From JAPOUP01 sp965221405 (lineage in GTDB: Bacteria; Pseudomonadota; Alphaproteobacteria; Rhodobacterales; Rhodobacteraceae): a DNA stretch of 64,000 bases. Positions 1 to 8,466 of this stretch are shown here, one piece after another (the first letter of the stretch is position 1; every line of letters starts with the position of its first letter). The translations under genes and the position numbers were made by a program. The stretch is taken from contig CBDCSE010000003.1 in the NCBI GenBank assembly GCA_965221405.1, positions 620,001-684,000 on the forward strand. Reading direction: 5' to 3'. The notes beneath the pieces were generated by a model that saw only the letters and a list, made by a program, of their open reading frames with translations, had not been told where the DNA came from and did no database searches.

Positions 1-617
1 CCGTTCTGGTCTCGATCGGTCCAGACGCATTGGGCAAGGTATTCAAGATTTACCTGATGACAGATTCCCGTGCCGGGAGGTACGACCCGGAAGTTGTCAA
101 ACGCGGACTGTCCCCATTTCAGGAAGGTATAGCGTTCAAGGTTCCGCTCATATTCCCTATCCACGTTTATCTGGAAGGCGCGTGGGTTTCCGAATTCGTC
201 TATCATCACGCTGTGGTCGATCACCAGATCGACGGGGTTCAGGGGGTTAATCCTCTCGGCATCGCCGCCCAGCGCCGCGAGGCCGTCCCGCATGGCCGCG
301 AGATCCACGACCGCCGGTACCCCGGTGAAGTCCTGCATCAGGACACGTGCGGGCCGGTAAGCGATCTCGCGTGGGTTTCTGCCACTCCGTGCGATCCAGT
401 CCGAGAATGCACGAATGTCTTCGACACTTACCGTTCGGCCACCGTCCTCGAATCTCAGCATGTTCTCGAGTACGACGCGTAGCGAAGCTGGCAGGTTGGT
501 GAAGTCGCCCAGTCCCGCCGCCTCCGCGGCCTTGATGGAGTAATATGCGATGCCAGTACCGTCAGCGCGGAGCGTCTTGCGGGTCCCGGCTGTGTCCTGC
601 CCGACTTGGATGGTCAT
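1..617 (-). CDS. acnA: Aconitate hydratase A, 5' part (runs off the window)
   Basis: Aconitase of the TCA cycle interconverts citrate and isocitrate with a 4Fe-4S cluster in the cytoplasm. I translated the minus strand from the ATG at 617-615; the frame stays open for about 205 codons to the window edge. It starts MTIQVGQDTAGTRKTL and contains motifs typical of AcnA N-termini: LENMLRFEDG, QDFTGVPAVVDLAAMRD and DHSVMIDEFG. The cluster cysteines lie beyond the window. AGGAG sits 8-9 bases before the ATG and fixes the start. In Rhodobacterales acnA commonly lies beside the ccm genes, so finding it here fits the ancestral order seen through 12590, now separated from ccmG by about 3 kb of debris. 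The part seen has no frameshift. Confidence 0.93.
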   Translation of the reverse strand, partial: MTIQVGQDTAGTRKTLRADGTGIAYYSIKAAEAAGLGDFTNLPASLRVVLENMLRFEDGGRTVSVEDIRAFSDWIARSGRNPREIAYRPARVLMQDFTGVPAVVDLAAMRDGLAALGGDAERINPLNPVDLVIDHSVMIDEFGNPRAFQINVDREYERNLERYTFLKWGQSAFDNFRVVPPGTGICHQVNLEYLAQCVWTDRDQN

Positions 618-701
618 GTTATTGTCTCCTGGTGGACATCCGCAAAGGTGCGGAACGGCAGGTTCCGGCCGCCGACTGGGTATAGATCGGAACGGATGCT
701 C

Positions 702-728
702 AGTATACCATTGCACACCGTGCCACAA
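702..728 (-). promoter_or_regulatory. Candidate acnA promoter
   Basis: On the minus strand a TATACT box (707-702) has TTGTGG (728-723) upstream with a 15-bp spacer, about 85 bp before the acnA start. The spacer is short for sigma-70, so this is only a candidate. Confidence 0.25.
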
Positions 729-802
729 CCCCGTTTCATCGCAGCGATCGGTCCCTGAATCCGATTTGGCGAATTTACCTCGGACCAGGTTCCGAGCTGG
801 GT

Positions 803-1467
803 TATACTCGCTGAACTGAACTGGACCGTACTCGGGGCCTGATTCGCCCCGCCGCATGGCCGGATCCGCTATCCGGCCATGCGGTATCCGTCATGGGTGA
901 CCACCCGGAAACCGCCGGTGACGGATTCCGCGATGGCCTCCCGTTCACGGGGAAGGACCCCGTCGGGGAACCTGAGGATCGTCCCGGTGAACCGGCGCGG
1001 GTCCGCGTGGAGCCGGTCACGCCTCACGTGGCGGTGCATGACGCCCCACAGGCGCCCGGCGGGGTCGGGTGCGGCGCGTGGGGCGGCGGGAAGCGCGGCC
1101 GGACGCGGCATCCCGGCCGCTCCGGGAAGGGTCCGGGCGCCTTCGCGTGACGGTGGCGGGCGCTGTCCGGCAGGACGTGGACCGCCGCGCCGCCGGGACG
1201 GGCGCGCTCCGGTTCCCGGGAAGCCGCGGGGCCGTGGTGGCGCCGGTCCGCCCGCCCCCGCCCGCCGCCAGTCCCACCGTCCCCGGATCCGGCGCCCCGC
1301 GCGGGTCCGGCCGCCGCCGTCCCGTGGTGGACCTGACCGCGGGCCTGTCCGGTTCGGTCCGCCGGCCTGTGCCGGCCCCGTGACCAAGGTGCCCCGTTCG
1401 GGCGGCGCGACGTTCCGGGGGGCGTGACCCATCCGGGCAAACGGTGCCGCGGTCCGCGGCGAACCAT
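803..1467 (-). pseudogene. IS630-type transposase remnant, C-terminal half
   Basis: Read on the minus strand, two frames together give an IS630-family C-terminus. One frame holds a VHVLPD-like strand and a block resembling LHFLPPHAPHLNP; the other, from about 1080 to 869, continues GRLWGVMHRHV and ends SVTGGFRVVTHDGYRMAG before a stop. At least one frameshift separates them. Where active IS630 enzymes have the catalytic Glu (NPIE) this copy reads NPAG or DPAG, so the DDE triad is lost. A hairpin with 12-bp arms (854-865 and 871-882) follows the stop. The last 97 bp are nearly identical to 58998-59098, which marks a shared element end. Confidence 0.7.
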
Positions 1468-1547
1468 GTCGCCGGCCGGTCACACGCCCTTCCCGGGTTC
1501 CCCGAGGGCCCCGTCGGGCCGCCCGGGTGTCCGGTGTTCGCCTCCCC

Positions 1548-1790
1548 CTACGCCGGCGCCCGCGACAGGACGGCGCCCCCGTGCGCCAGCCCGGTCGTGG
1601 CGAACCGCACCGGCTTCGCGGGCAGCCCGTCCACCTCCGTAGCGGCTCCAGCCTGTGCAGGCATGTCCGCGACGCGTCGGACGGATCGCCCACCGCCAGG
1701 ATCCAGCCCGTGCCGCTCACCTGCAGCGCCGCGTGAACCGTGGTAGTCTCCCCTCCGGAGGGTGTGGTCGGACAGGTCATCCCGTTCTCC
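1548..1790 (-). pseudogene. IS110-like transposase N-terminal remnant
   Basis: Minus-strand frames here read TTTVHAALQVSGTGWILAV, then DPSDASRTCLHRLEP, then in another frame EVDGLPAKPVRF. This resembles the start of IS110-family transposases, where a first catalytic strand is followed by a basic, Leu-rich helix. It is frameshifted and lacks the rest of the protein. The family call rests on recalled similarity only. Confidence 0.4.
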
Positions 1791-1847
1791 TCTCATTCGG
1801 CAAGGGGTGCCGCCTGTCGGCCCCCTTGCCACCAGATGTTGGAACCG

Positions 1848-2309
1848 TCACATTCCCCTGCACCGAATCGCCCCCAGAGGCAAACGACGGCGCGTCTCAT
1901 GGCATCTGGCGTCGATGGTCGCCACCCGCCCCGCCATGCGGGCGTGGGCGCCGGTCTCCCGGGAGTCACAGTCCGCGTCCATGAGTTCGTAGCAGTGGTC
2001 CACCCGCTCCGCGGTCATCCGGGCGAGGGGGATGGCGGCCTGGCTGTCGTGGAGCGACGTCGGGGCCGGGATGCGGCTGACGGGGATATCGCCGTCGGCG
2101 GCGTCGATATGCGTTCCGGACCCGCCCGCCCTCACGCACGTTTCGCGCCAGGCGGCGCGATCCATGGCCGGTCTTTCCGGCCCGCCGTGTGACCGTTTTG
2201 CGGATGGACATGCGGGCGTTTTGGCGGCCCGCCCGGGGGCGTCAGGCAAAAATTTCCTGTCATGCCGCATTATGGCACTACAGTCGGCGTTTCGGAGACA
2301 GGCCCGCAT
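1848..2309 (-). pseudogene. DDE transposase remnant (IS5/IS1182-like)
   Basis: The minus-strand frame is open for 153 codons. It contains SLHDSQAAIPLARMTAERV and YELMDADCDSRETGAHARM, a pattern seen around the second catalytic Asp of IS4/IS5-superfamily transposases (normally YxxxDxAYDSxxI followed by GxVxIID). N- and C-terminal parts are missing and no terminal repeats were found. Confidence 0.4.
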
Positions 2310-2383
2310 AACACAGGGGTTTCAGGCGGCAAAACCGCCGAAAATCATTGAATCCCTGGATTCTGTTCGAAAGATGGAGTAAG

Positions 2384-2887
2384 GTGGATACGGTCTGGCG
2401 TGCAAGGGATCTTGGAGACCGTGAAGGACGCCGTGCCGGGCCTGCCATGACCGATGAGACGCACCTTTCCGACATGGACAGCATGTATGTCGGATATCTT
2501 GGCCTTGCAAAGGCAACACGCACACGACCCGTAAGGGAAATGACCGCAGGTGCGGCCTGGGAGGTGCTTCGGCGTCTGGAAAGACACGTGTTCCTGTGGA
2601 ACACGTTTCGATTTGACCCGCACCTTCCGAGCGACAGCATGTCAAGCCGCCAGCATACTGCCGCGGAAAGGGACATCGGGAAGGGATTCCTGTCCGAACT
2701 TCTGGATCTTCTGGAACCGAACCGCATACTGGCCATCGGAAACGACGCATACCAGGCAGCAAAGGCAACGGGAGTGGAGACATACCGTGTGCGGCACCCT
2801 GCACACGGAGGGGCAAGGGAATTGACCGAAAGGGCAGAGCAGCTTCACGGGGCCGTGGACGCAATGCCGGAAAGCCTCTTCCGCTGA
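2384..2887 (+). CDS. Uracil-DNA glycosylase superfamily protein, N-terminally short
   Basis: UDG-superfamily enzymes excise uracil or other damaged bases from DNA. The 167-residue product contains GRRAGPAMTDETHLSD, WNTFRFDPHLPSD, RILAIGNDA and a late VRHPAHGG, which match the second half of small UDG-like proteins (WNxFPFHPH and the HPS/HP loop). The first about 60 residues of the usual fold, with the GEAPG-type water-activating motif, are absent, so the gene is probably truncated at its 5' end next to transposase debris. I chose the GTG at 2384 because GGAG lies 5 bases upstream; the ATG at 2447 is the alternative. Base composition is less GC-rich than in the housekeeping genes. It is followed 44 bp later by an SPFH gene on the same strand, a pairing that suggests joint transfer. 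Confidence 0.55.
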   Translation: MDTVWRARDLGDREGRRAGPAMTDETHLSDMDSMYVGYLGLAKATRTRPVREMTAGAAWEVLRRLERHVFLWNTFRFDPHLPSDSMSSRQHTAAERDIGKGFLSELLDLLEPNRILAIGNDAYQAAKATGVETYRVRHPAHGGARELTERAEQLHGAVDAMPESLFR

Positions 2888-2931
2888 CCTTCATCACCCG
2901 AACATCATTGAAAGGAAACGCCATTAAGAAC

Positions 2932-3783
2932 ATGAAACGCTACATCACCGTGGGAGCCGGTTCCCTTTTCGCGCTGATCATTCTGCTCATGACGGTCACG
3001 ATCGTTCCTGAAGGATATGTCGGCGTCGTCAAGACGTGGGGAAAGGCGGACAAGCAGATCAACCCCGGACTGAACTTCAAGGTTCCGGTGATGAACACCG
3101 TGGAACTCGTCGAGGTCCGGCAGCGCAAGAACACTGAACAGCTTTCGGCCGCCACGAACAACCAGCTTCCTGTGACGGCGACGACCAGCATCAACTGGAC
3201 GGTCAACAAGACCGCCGTCATGGAACTGTTCATAAAGTACGGAGGACTTGAGCAGTTCGAGAGGCGCATTCTCGATCCAAAGCTGAGAAGTGCGTCAAAG
3301 GCTGCCATCGCGAAATTCCCCGCTGACGTCCTCATTCGGGATCGGCAGGCGGCCGTGAACGAGATCATGATTCATATGACGGACAAGCTGGAGGGATTCC
3401 CGATCACGATTGATTCGCCACAGCTGGAGAATATCGAATTTGCCCCGACCTATCTTGATGCCGTGACGGAAAAGGAGCGGGCAAGGGAGAATGCCGAGCG
3501 GGAAAAGCACAATCTTGAGCGTCAGAGGCTTGAAGCCCTTCAGGCCGTGAATTCAGCGGAAGCAAATGCAGAGGCAAAGAGGATTGAGGCGGATGCCGAG
3601 GCATATCGTGTGCTGACCGTGGCGGAAGCGGAGGCGCAGGCTGTCAAGAAAATCAGCCAGTCCCTGTCAGAATCCTCAGAGTATGTCCAGTATCTGCAGG
3701 TCACCAGGTGGGATGGCACTCTTTCCAGGACAATGCTCAGTGATGAGGGGGCGATGGTTCTGGTGTCTCCTGACAGGAACTGA
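2932..3783 (+). CDS. SPFH/prohibitin-family membrane protein
   Basis: SPFH proteins are anchored in the inner membrane, oligomerise and organise membrane proteases or microdomains. The 283-residue product begins MKRYITVGAGSLFALIILL, a single N-terminal membrane segment (about residues 6-26). An SPFH domain follows (VPEGYVGVVKTWGK, then GLNFKVPVMNTVE) and then a charged, Ala/Glu-rich coiled coil (about residues 180-250), ending VSPDRN. Length and layout match prohibitin-type proteins. AAAGGAA lies 14 bases before the ATG at 2932; a TTG at 2908 in frame is the other choice. Together with the upstream UDG-like gene it forms an island with lower GC between acnA and ccmG. Phage or plasmid origin is possible but not shown. 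Confidence 0.85.
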   Translation: MKRYITVGAGSLFALIILLMTVTIVPEGYVGVVKTWGKADKQINPGLNFKVPVMNTVELVEVRQRKNTEQLSAATNNQLPVTATTSINWTVNKTAVMELFIKYGGLEQFERRILDPKLRSASKAAIAKFPADVLIRDRQAAVNEIMIHMTDKLEGFPITIDSPQLENIEFAPTYLDAVTEKERARENAEREKHNLERQRLEALQAVNSAEANAEAKRIEADAEAYRVLTVAEAEAQAVKKISQSLSESSEYVQYLQVTRWDGTLSRTMLSDEGAMVLVSPDRN

Positions 3784-3802
3784 TACTGCCCCAAACCGAA
3801 GC

Positions 3803-4336
3803 TCAGTTTGCCGCGGCTCGCTCCATGGCCGGTCGTATCCTCTCGGTCAACGATCGCTCCGTTATCGGTCCCGCGAATCTAAGTGTGACCGTGCCGCTTC
3901 TGTCGATGACGTATGTTTCAGGTATGCCATACACGCCCCAGTCGAGCGCCGTGCGTCCCTGCGCATCAGTCCCCAGCCCGGCATAGGGATTGCCAAGTTC
4001 CCGAAGGAACGCCAGAGCATCTTCCTCAACGTCCTTGTAGTTGATTCCAAAGATAGGGACACCCTCAGCGGCAAGCCTTTCAAGTGATGGATGCTCCGCG
4101 CGGCAGGGTGCGCACCAGCTCGCCCAGAAATTCACGAGTTTCACTCCGTTGTTCCGCAGGACCGCGTCGGTGAACGGTTCGTTGTCGCCAAGTCCTGCAA
4201 GGTTGACGGGAGGTGCGGCGCTTTCGACGATGGCGGACGGAAGGGCGTCGGGGTCATCGCGGCCCACGCCGAAATAGAATATCGCGGCAAGCCCGGCAAA
4301 CATCACGGGGGGAAGGATCGCGAGCGGCCTAGTCAT
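3803..4336 (-). CDS. ccmG: Thiol:disulfide interchange protein CcmG (DsbE)
   Basis: CcmG is a membrane-anchored periplasmic thioredoxin that reduces apocytochrome c or CcmH before heme attachment. The 177-residue product has an N-terminal anchor (residues 5-25), the redox site WASWCAPC (Cys75 and Cys78), the CcmG acidic strand IFGINYKDVEEDA and the cis-Pro loop YGIPETYVID. Its start overlaps the end of ccmD by 8 bp, so the two are translationally coupled. It is the last gene of the minus-strand ccmCDG block. Family length is normal and no key residue is missing. Confidence 0.96.
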   Translation of the reverse strand: MTRPLAILPPVMFAGLAAIFYFGVGRDDPDALPSAIVESAAPPVNLAGLGDNEPFTDAVLRNNGVKLVNFWASWCAPCRAEHPSLERLAAEGVPIFGINYKDVEEDALAFLRELGNPYAGLGTDAQGRTALDWGVYGIPETYVIDRSGTVTLRFAGPITERSLTERIRPAMERAAAN

Positions 4337-4481
4337 CGTTTCGACGCGCTTCGATTTCGTCCAGCCGGTTCCTGACCTGCCGTGAACGCCACAGGCTCAG
4401 GAGCACGATGCCCGCCAGCAGCGCCAGGCTGATACCGTAAGCCCCCAGTACGGCTCCGGAGTAGGAACCTAGATCAGGCAT
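4329..4481 (-). CDS. ccmD: Heme exporter protein CcmD
   Basis: CcmD is a small membrane protein that holds CcmE to the CcmABC complex. The 50-residue product (MPDLGSYSGAVLGAYG...) has one membrane helix (about residues 10-30) and a charged C-terminal tail RLDEIEARRNDD, as expected for the family. It starts at the A of the ccmC stop (TGATG, 1-bp overlap) and overlaps ccmG by 8 bp. A longer minus-strand frame reading upstream of 4481 is an artefact antisense to nothing known; the overlap and family length fix this start. Confidence 0.93.
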   Translation of the reverse strand: MPDLGSYSGAVLGAYGISLALLAGIVLLSLWRSRQVRNRLDEIEARRNDD

Positions 4482-5209
4482 CAACCCATCCTTTCGTCCA
4501 GTTCCATTGCGAGCAGATGGCGGGCGCGGATCTCGGTCCTCGTGCGAACGATGACGAGAGCCGCGAACAGCAGCGTGAATCCTGCGATGCAGACCAGCGC
4601 GGGATACCAGAACACGTCCGCGACGTTCTCTTCCCGGTCCAAGCTCAGGGAAGCGCCCTGATGGAGGCCCTGGTTCCAGAAATTGACCGCGTATCGGCTC
4701 AGAACGGCGAACACGGAACCGACAAGACATAGAATCGCCGTGAGATCCGCTGCTGCCTCAGGCGTTTCGATGGATTCCCAAAGCGCGATGTAACCGAGAT
4801 AGAACAGAAACAGGATCAGGAAGGAGGTTAGGCGCGGATCCCATTCCCACCAAGTGCCCCACATTGGCTGACCCCAAAGTGCGCCTGTAATGATGGCGAT
4901 GAGCGTGAATGTCATTCCCACAGGCGCTGCCGCCCGGGCGGCAAGCGCGGAAACATGATGACGGCGGACCAGCCAGACAAGGGATGCCACCAGCATCATG
5001 ATCCATGCGTTGATCGCCATCATCGCTGCTGGAACGTGAATGAAGAATATCTTCACCGTCGATCCCTGGCGATAGTCGTCAGGGGTGAAGAAGAAACCCC
5101 AGACGAGACCGGCGGACAGGCACAGGGCCGCGGGCCACGCCACATAAGGCAGGATTGCGTCGGCGGTCGCGACGAATTTCTTGGGGTTGGCGTATTGCCA
5201 GATTGACAT
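4481..5209 (-). CDS. ccmC: Heme ABC transporter permease CcmC
   Basis: CcmC presents heme to CcmE on the periplasmic side of the inner membrane. The 242-residue product has about six membrane helices, the conserved tryptophan-rich WGTWWEWDPRLTS motif, and FFIHVPAAMMA with the axial His candidate before it. It overlaps ccmD by one base. In related genomes ccmB directly precedes ccmC; here 2.6 kb separate them, so ccmC must be transcribed from a new promoter or by read-through. The gene itself looks intact. Confidence 0.97.
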   Translation of the reverse strand: MSIWQYANPKKFVATADAILPYVAWPAALCLSAGLVWGFFFTPDDYRQGSTVKIFFIHVPAAMMAINAWIMMLVASLVWLVRRHHVSALAARAAAPVGMTFTLIAIITGALWGQPMWGTWWEWDPRLTSFLILFLFYLGYIALWESIETPEAAADLTAILCLVGSVFAVLSRYAVNFWNQGLHQGASLSLDREENVADVFWYPALVCIAGFTLLFAALVIVRTRTEIRARHLLAMELDERMG

Positions 5210-5217
5210 ACTGCCCG

Positions 5218-5244
5218 TTTATATCCGGTACGGGATAGCGGCAA
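5218..5244 (-). promoter_or_regulatory. Candidate promoter for the detached ccmCDG genes
   Basis: On the minus strand TTGCCG (5244-5239) and TATAAA (5223-5218) are 15 bp apart, with the TATAAA only 8 bp before the ccmC ATG. If used, the message would be nearly leaderless. Weak evidence, but the insertion upstream means some promoter is needed here. Confidence 0.25.
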
Positions 5245-5668
5245 CAGGATCCTGAGCGCCACGGTAGGGTCATCCCATGCCAGTTTTTCCTGACAGCGAA
5301 CCGCCACCCCGGCCCGGAAATCCGGAAAACGGATCGCTTTTCGGGCCCGAAAGAGGCCGTTCCGGTGTCCGGACGGCCACCGCTGGCGGCAAACCGGGGG
5401 GTCAAAGTCAGCCGCCCTGATACCTGATCCGGACGCAAGACGACACGTTCACCGTAGCGTGGGAAAGTCTGATTCCGGGCGGCATCCGTGAAGATGCATT
5501 CCCTATCGGGGTGTGAGGAACGCGACCCTGTTCGATGCCCTTTCCCGGGACGTCCCTTCAGGTTCCCGCTCGCCCGTGCCGCCATGACGTCCAAAACCGT
5601 CTTCGCGCCGCCATCTTCACGTGGTCCCAATCCACATCATCTGATCGGCCCGGAAGACGTACAGGCTG
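5245..5668. other. No recognisable gene
   Basis: Open frames exist on both strands (for example 5630-5079 minus) but none shows a known motif, a ribosome site or codon use like the neighbours. It is the left part of the material inserted between ccmB and ccmC. Confidence 0.5.
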
Positions 5669-6256
5669 TCATCGTCTGCCTGCGCCATCGGGCCAGAGCG
5701 CGGCGAGCGGGAAGCTGACCGCGTCAAACGGAGGCTGCGATACGGGCACGTCACCGGCCAGTTTCGCCATCAGCGACCAGTGTCCCCCGTGCGGCACAAA
5801 CACCTCCAGCGTCTTTGCGGCGGGATCCACGAACCAGAGATGGGACACGCCCTCGCGGGCATAGATGGCGCGTTTCTCGTTGCGGTCAATGCGCTGGGTG
5901 GACGGCGAGAGCACCTCACAGATCCAGTCGGGCGCGGTTTCGCAGTAGGCGGCGTCGGGATAGTCCGGCATGGTCCCGCGCCGCCAGCCGGCCAGGTCCG
6001 GCACCACGATGTCGCTGCCCAGATGCAGTTCCGGCTCGTCAATGATCCACCAGCCACCGGGACCGCCGCGGCCCCTGTCAAATGGTCCGACAAGTTCTCC
6101 GCCGAGAACCGAACTCGCCCGTGCATGGCGCATTGCCGGCCTTGGCTGGGTGTGGAGCGTGCCGGCGAGCACTTCGGCCACCATATGGGGCGGCGCGTCG
6201 AGAACATCCTGGTACGTGGCGGGTCGCTGTGCCCGATCAAGTGCGGCCATGGGCAT
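5669..6256 (-). CDS. Uma2-family (DUF820) PD-(D/E)xK endonuclease-like protein
   Basis: Uma2 proteins carry a restriction-endonuclease-like fold; their cell role is unknown. The 195-residue product shows the family pattern: YQDVLDAPPHMVAEVLAG near the N-terminus, PELHLGSDIVVPDLAGWRR with the first Asp, then EVLSPSTQRIDRNEKRAIYA and GVSHLWFVDPAAKTLEVF. The catalytic-type residues D (VPDLAG), E (CEVLSPST) and K (NEKRAIYA) are all present, so it is probably a complete protein. Such genes are often multicopy and mobile in alphaproteobacteria. It lies inside the insertion that splits the ccm block. Confidence 0.88.
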   Translation of the reverse strand: MPMAALDRAQRPATYQDVLDAPPHMVAEVLAGTLHTQPRPAMRHARASSVLGGELVGPFDRGRGGPGGWWIIDEPELHLGSDIVVPDLAGWRRGTMPDYPDAAYCETAPDWICEVLSPSTQRIDRNEKRAIYAREGVSHLWFVDPAAKTLEVFVPHGGHWSLMAKLAGDVPVSQPPFDAVSFPLAALWPDGAGRR

Positions 6257-6625
6257 GACACCCCTTCCTTACATGTGATGTGGTCGCTTCTCCGACCAGT
6301 AACATCAGACTTCCTGGAGAACTGAGGCTATACATATGAAGAGTACAGGAACAGATCGGAATAAGCAAAGAGCGGCCAAATTCCGGTAGTGGCCTGGTCT
6401 GGAATGCCCGGAACTTTCCGGTGAAAATCCGAAAGCCGTGCGTCCCGCCCCGTCGCGCATGTGCCACCGCCCGGCCCCCTTCGGCCTGGCTGCCCGGCAC
6501 GGTTCCGGGGGCCGCGCGCACCCGCCGCGCGGCCCCTGGCGGTTCCTCTCCCCGCAGGCCGGGCCGGGGTCCCGGGCGGCGCGGGGGTCGGTCAGGTCAG
6601 TCCGCGGCCGCGTGTCCCGGCCGCG
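6257..6625. other. No recognisable gene
   Basis: Intergenic stretch between Uma2 and the secreted-protein gene, both on the minus strand. I see no terminator hairpin, RNA gene or credible reading frame. Confidence 0.5.
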
Positions 6626-7265
6626 TCACTGGTTGCCGCCGAGCAATCCGCCACCCAGCCCGACCCGCGCGCAGCCCGTGCCGCCCATGAACAGGAAGTA
6701 AGCCTCGCCCGAAGCCCGGTATGGAGTTGTCGTTCCAAAGGGCAGCTCAAATGTCTGCACCACCATCTGACCGGGGCCCTGGTTGGGATCGTTGGAGTTG
6801 CGGTTGCTCCAGATGTGGGCCCCGGCCTTGGGGCGCACCTCGATGATGTTCTCGCCGAGCACGCCGCCGGCCCAGCCGATCCGATTGCTGACGGGGTCAC
6901 TCCACCGGTTGCCGTTCAGGAGCTGAGTCCGCCACTCCCAGTCGGAGAATGCCGACGGCCGCCGGTATTCACTGGCAGCTTGGATGAAATAACCGGCGAC
7001 CGGAAAGCTCGCCCGCGTCACGCTGGAGTCGGTGCTTTCGAAGATGATCTTCATGCGGCCCGGCGTGGCGTGCTCGCCGCAGCCGTCCACGACGATCCCG
7101 CCAGAGACTGGCGCGACCCGGATGTTGCATTTGTTGCGATCGCAGGTGGCCTGCGCCTGCGCGTCCGGCGCAAGGGCCAGGACCAGCAGGGCGGCGGCGA
7201 GACGTGCCGGGAGGGCCGTCAGCCGAGTAAGGGGGGGGGGGGGGGGGGGGGGTGAAGAGGTGCAT
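6626..7265 (-). CDS. Phase-variable secreted protein 1 (poly-C tract, out of frame as assembled)
   Basis: The minus-strand ATG at 7265-7263 has AAGGAGG 8 bases upstream and reads MHLFT into a run of 22 C (7252-7231). As assembled the frame after the run gives an unrelated sequence. With 21 or 24 C the protein would read on as LTRLTALPARLAAALLVLAL, a signal peptide ending DAQAQ, then a mature protein of about 170 residues starting ATCDRNKCNIRV and ending GLGGGLLGGNQ, with no internal stop. The predicted on-state product is 212 residues (21 C). The mature part has four Cys residues and ends Gly-rich; it matches no family I know. The same 5' layout is found at 38509-39346 and 61276-61892. Length change of the run by slipped replication would switch it on and off; this is inference from the layout. 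Confidence 0.8.
7231..7252. repeat. Homopolymer of 22 G (C on the coding strand)
   Basis: Runs this long are vanishingly rare by chance. It lies 13 bases after the ATG of secreted protein 1. The coding frame needs a length divisible by three (21 or 24); 22 leaves it off. Confidence 0.97.
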
Positions 7266-7299
7266 GATGTTTGCCTCCTTCTGTTACGTTGACGACCTC

Positions 7300-7351
7300 A
7301 GGTTAGGCCTTCTGATGTCCGAAAGCAAGGACATGTTTCAAACTGAGCCAC
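7300..7351 (-). promoter_or_regulatory. Promoter and upstream element of secreted protein 1
   Basis: Minus strand: element GTGGCTCAGTTTGAAA (7351-7336), 7 bp, -35 TTGCTT (7328-7323), 17 bp, -10 TAACCT (7305-7300), then 34 bp to the ATG. The same arrangement with the same 17-bp spacer occurs at the two sister loci. The 16-bp element just upstream of the -35 is placed like an activator site. Confidence 0.75.
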
Positions 7352-7809
7352 TACCCAAATTCCGGTCAGGGGTGTCCTACGCCAATCCCGTTTGATTTCG
7401 TTGACACCGGAGTCCTTACGTCGCACGCGTGTGCCCGGACGCGGGGCCGGGAGGCAAGGGACGGTTCTTCAACGGGAAGCCGCCTCCGACTTCTGCACAG
7501 CCACTCCCTTGATCAGTGTTGATTCGCTGACTATACGAGGCCGAGCGCCTTGCCGGGACCCGTCGGAGGATGCAGCTGGACCGCGGCCAGGCCGTCAGGG
7601 CCTTGAGCCCGCTGCGTCCCGGTGCCGCCCGGACATCTCCAGAACGGATCACTCGGTACCGGAAAACGGCCCCCCGCCTCGGCCCATGGCCACCGGACAC
7701 CGCCTGGAATCCGGGCGGAACATGGCCGTCTGGCTATTGGAGCACACGGGAAGTAAAGAGCGTGGGAAAGTTCCGGCGCCAAGGCGCGGATCCTCGTCCA
7801 ACCGGAATC
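7352..7809. other. No gene; contains an IS630-like end
   Basis: Stretch between secreted protein 1 and ccmB. No credible gene on either strand. It includes 7488-7538, a diverged copy of 16481-16532 (see that entry), so at least part is IS debris. Confidence 0.5.
7488..7538 (+). repeat. Diverged IS-end repeat, copy 1
   Basis: Aligns with 16481-16532 over about 51 positions with roughly three quarters identity, sharing GATTCGCTGA followed by a TATACGA-like end. The end resembles the tip of the IS630-type copies at 803 and 59098 (AGCGAGTATAA read the other way). Confidence 0.5.
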
Positions 7810-8466
7810 TCAACGGAGACTTGTTCGAAGGGCGGCGGCGGCGGCGAAAGGCAGCAGGCCGAGCGCCCCGAAGGTTGTGCCCGCGAGAAGGGCCATCGGG
7901 GTGCCTGGCGCGAGACCTTCGGCACCGCGACGGGCGCATTCGGCACCGAAAACCAGGGTCGGAACGTAGAGTGGCAGAACCAGAAGCGGCAAAAGCGATC
8001 CACCGCGCCTGACCCTGATGGTCAGCGCCGCTCCGAACGTTCCGATCATAGAGAGTGCGGGCGTTCCGATGGCGAGTGACGCAAGAATCCAGCCGTAGCC
8101 CGCAGGTGCGATATTCAGCAGCGTGCCGAGAACCGGAGCGGCGACTGTCAGTGGCAAGCCGGTTGTCATCCAGTGCGCGGACGCCTTGATAATGATGACG
8201 CTTTCCAAAGGGATCGGCGACGTGGCGAGCAGGTCCAGCGAGCCGTCCTCGTAGTCGATCTGGAACAGGCGGTCCAGAGAGAGGAGGCAGGCGAGAAGCG
8301 CGGCGACCCAGAGGATTCCGGGCGCGATGATCCGTAAGATCGCGCTGTCCGGACCAACGCCTAGCGGAACGAGCACCGCGACGACCAGAAAAAATCCGAG
8401 CGAAAGGCCAAAGCCGCCTCCAGCCCTTACTGACAGCCTCAGTTCCCGCTGCAGAAGCTGGATCAT
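7810..8466 (-). CDS. ccmB: Heme exporter permease CcmB
   Basis: CcmB is the membrane subunit of the CcmAB ATPase, which drives release of heme-loaded CcmE. The 218-residue product has six predicted membrane segments and the family start LLQRELRLSVRAGG, plus the FQIDYEDGSLDLLATSPIPL loop. It overlaps ccmA by 4 bp (8463-8466), so the two are coupled. In relatives ccmC follows at once; here the operon is broken downstream of this gene. Confidence 0.95.
   Translation of the reverse strand: MIQLLQRELRLSVRAGGGFGLSLGFFLVVAVLVPLGVGPDSAILRIIAPGILWVAALLACLLSLDRLFQIDYEDGSLDLLATSPIPLESVIIIKASAHWMTTGLPLTVAAPVLGTLLNIAPAGYGWILASLAIGTPALSMIGTFGAALTIRVRRGGSLLPLLVLPLYVPTLVFGAECARRGAEGLAPGTPMALLAGTTFGALGLLPFAAAAALRTSLR

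Noticed and set aside
30..482. 150-codon plus-strand frame at the window start
   Set aside because: Antisense of acnA, which is recognisable on the minus strand.
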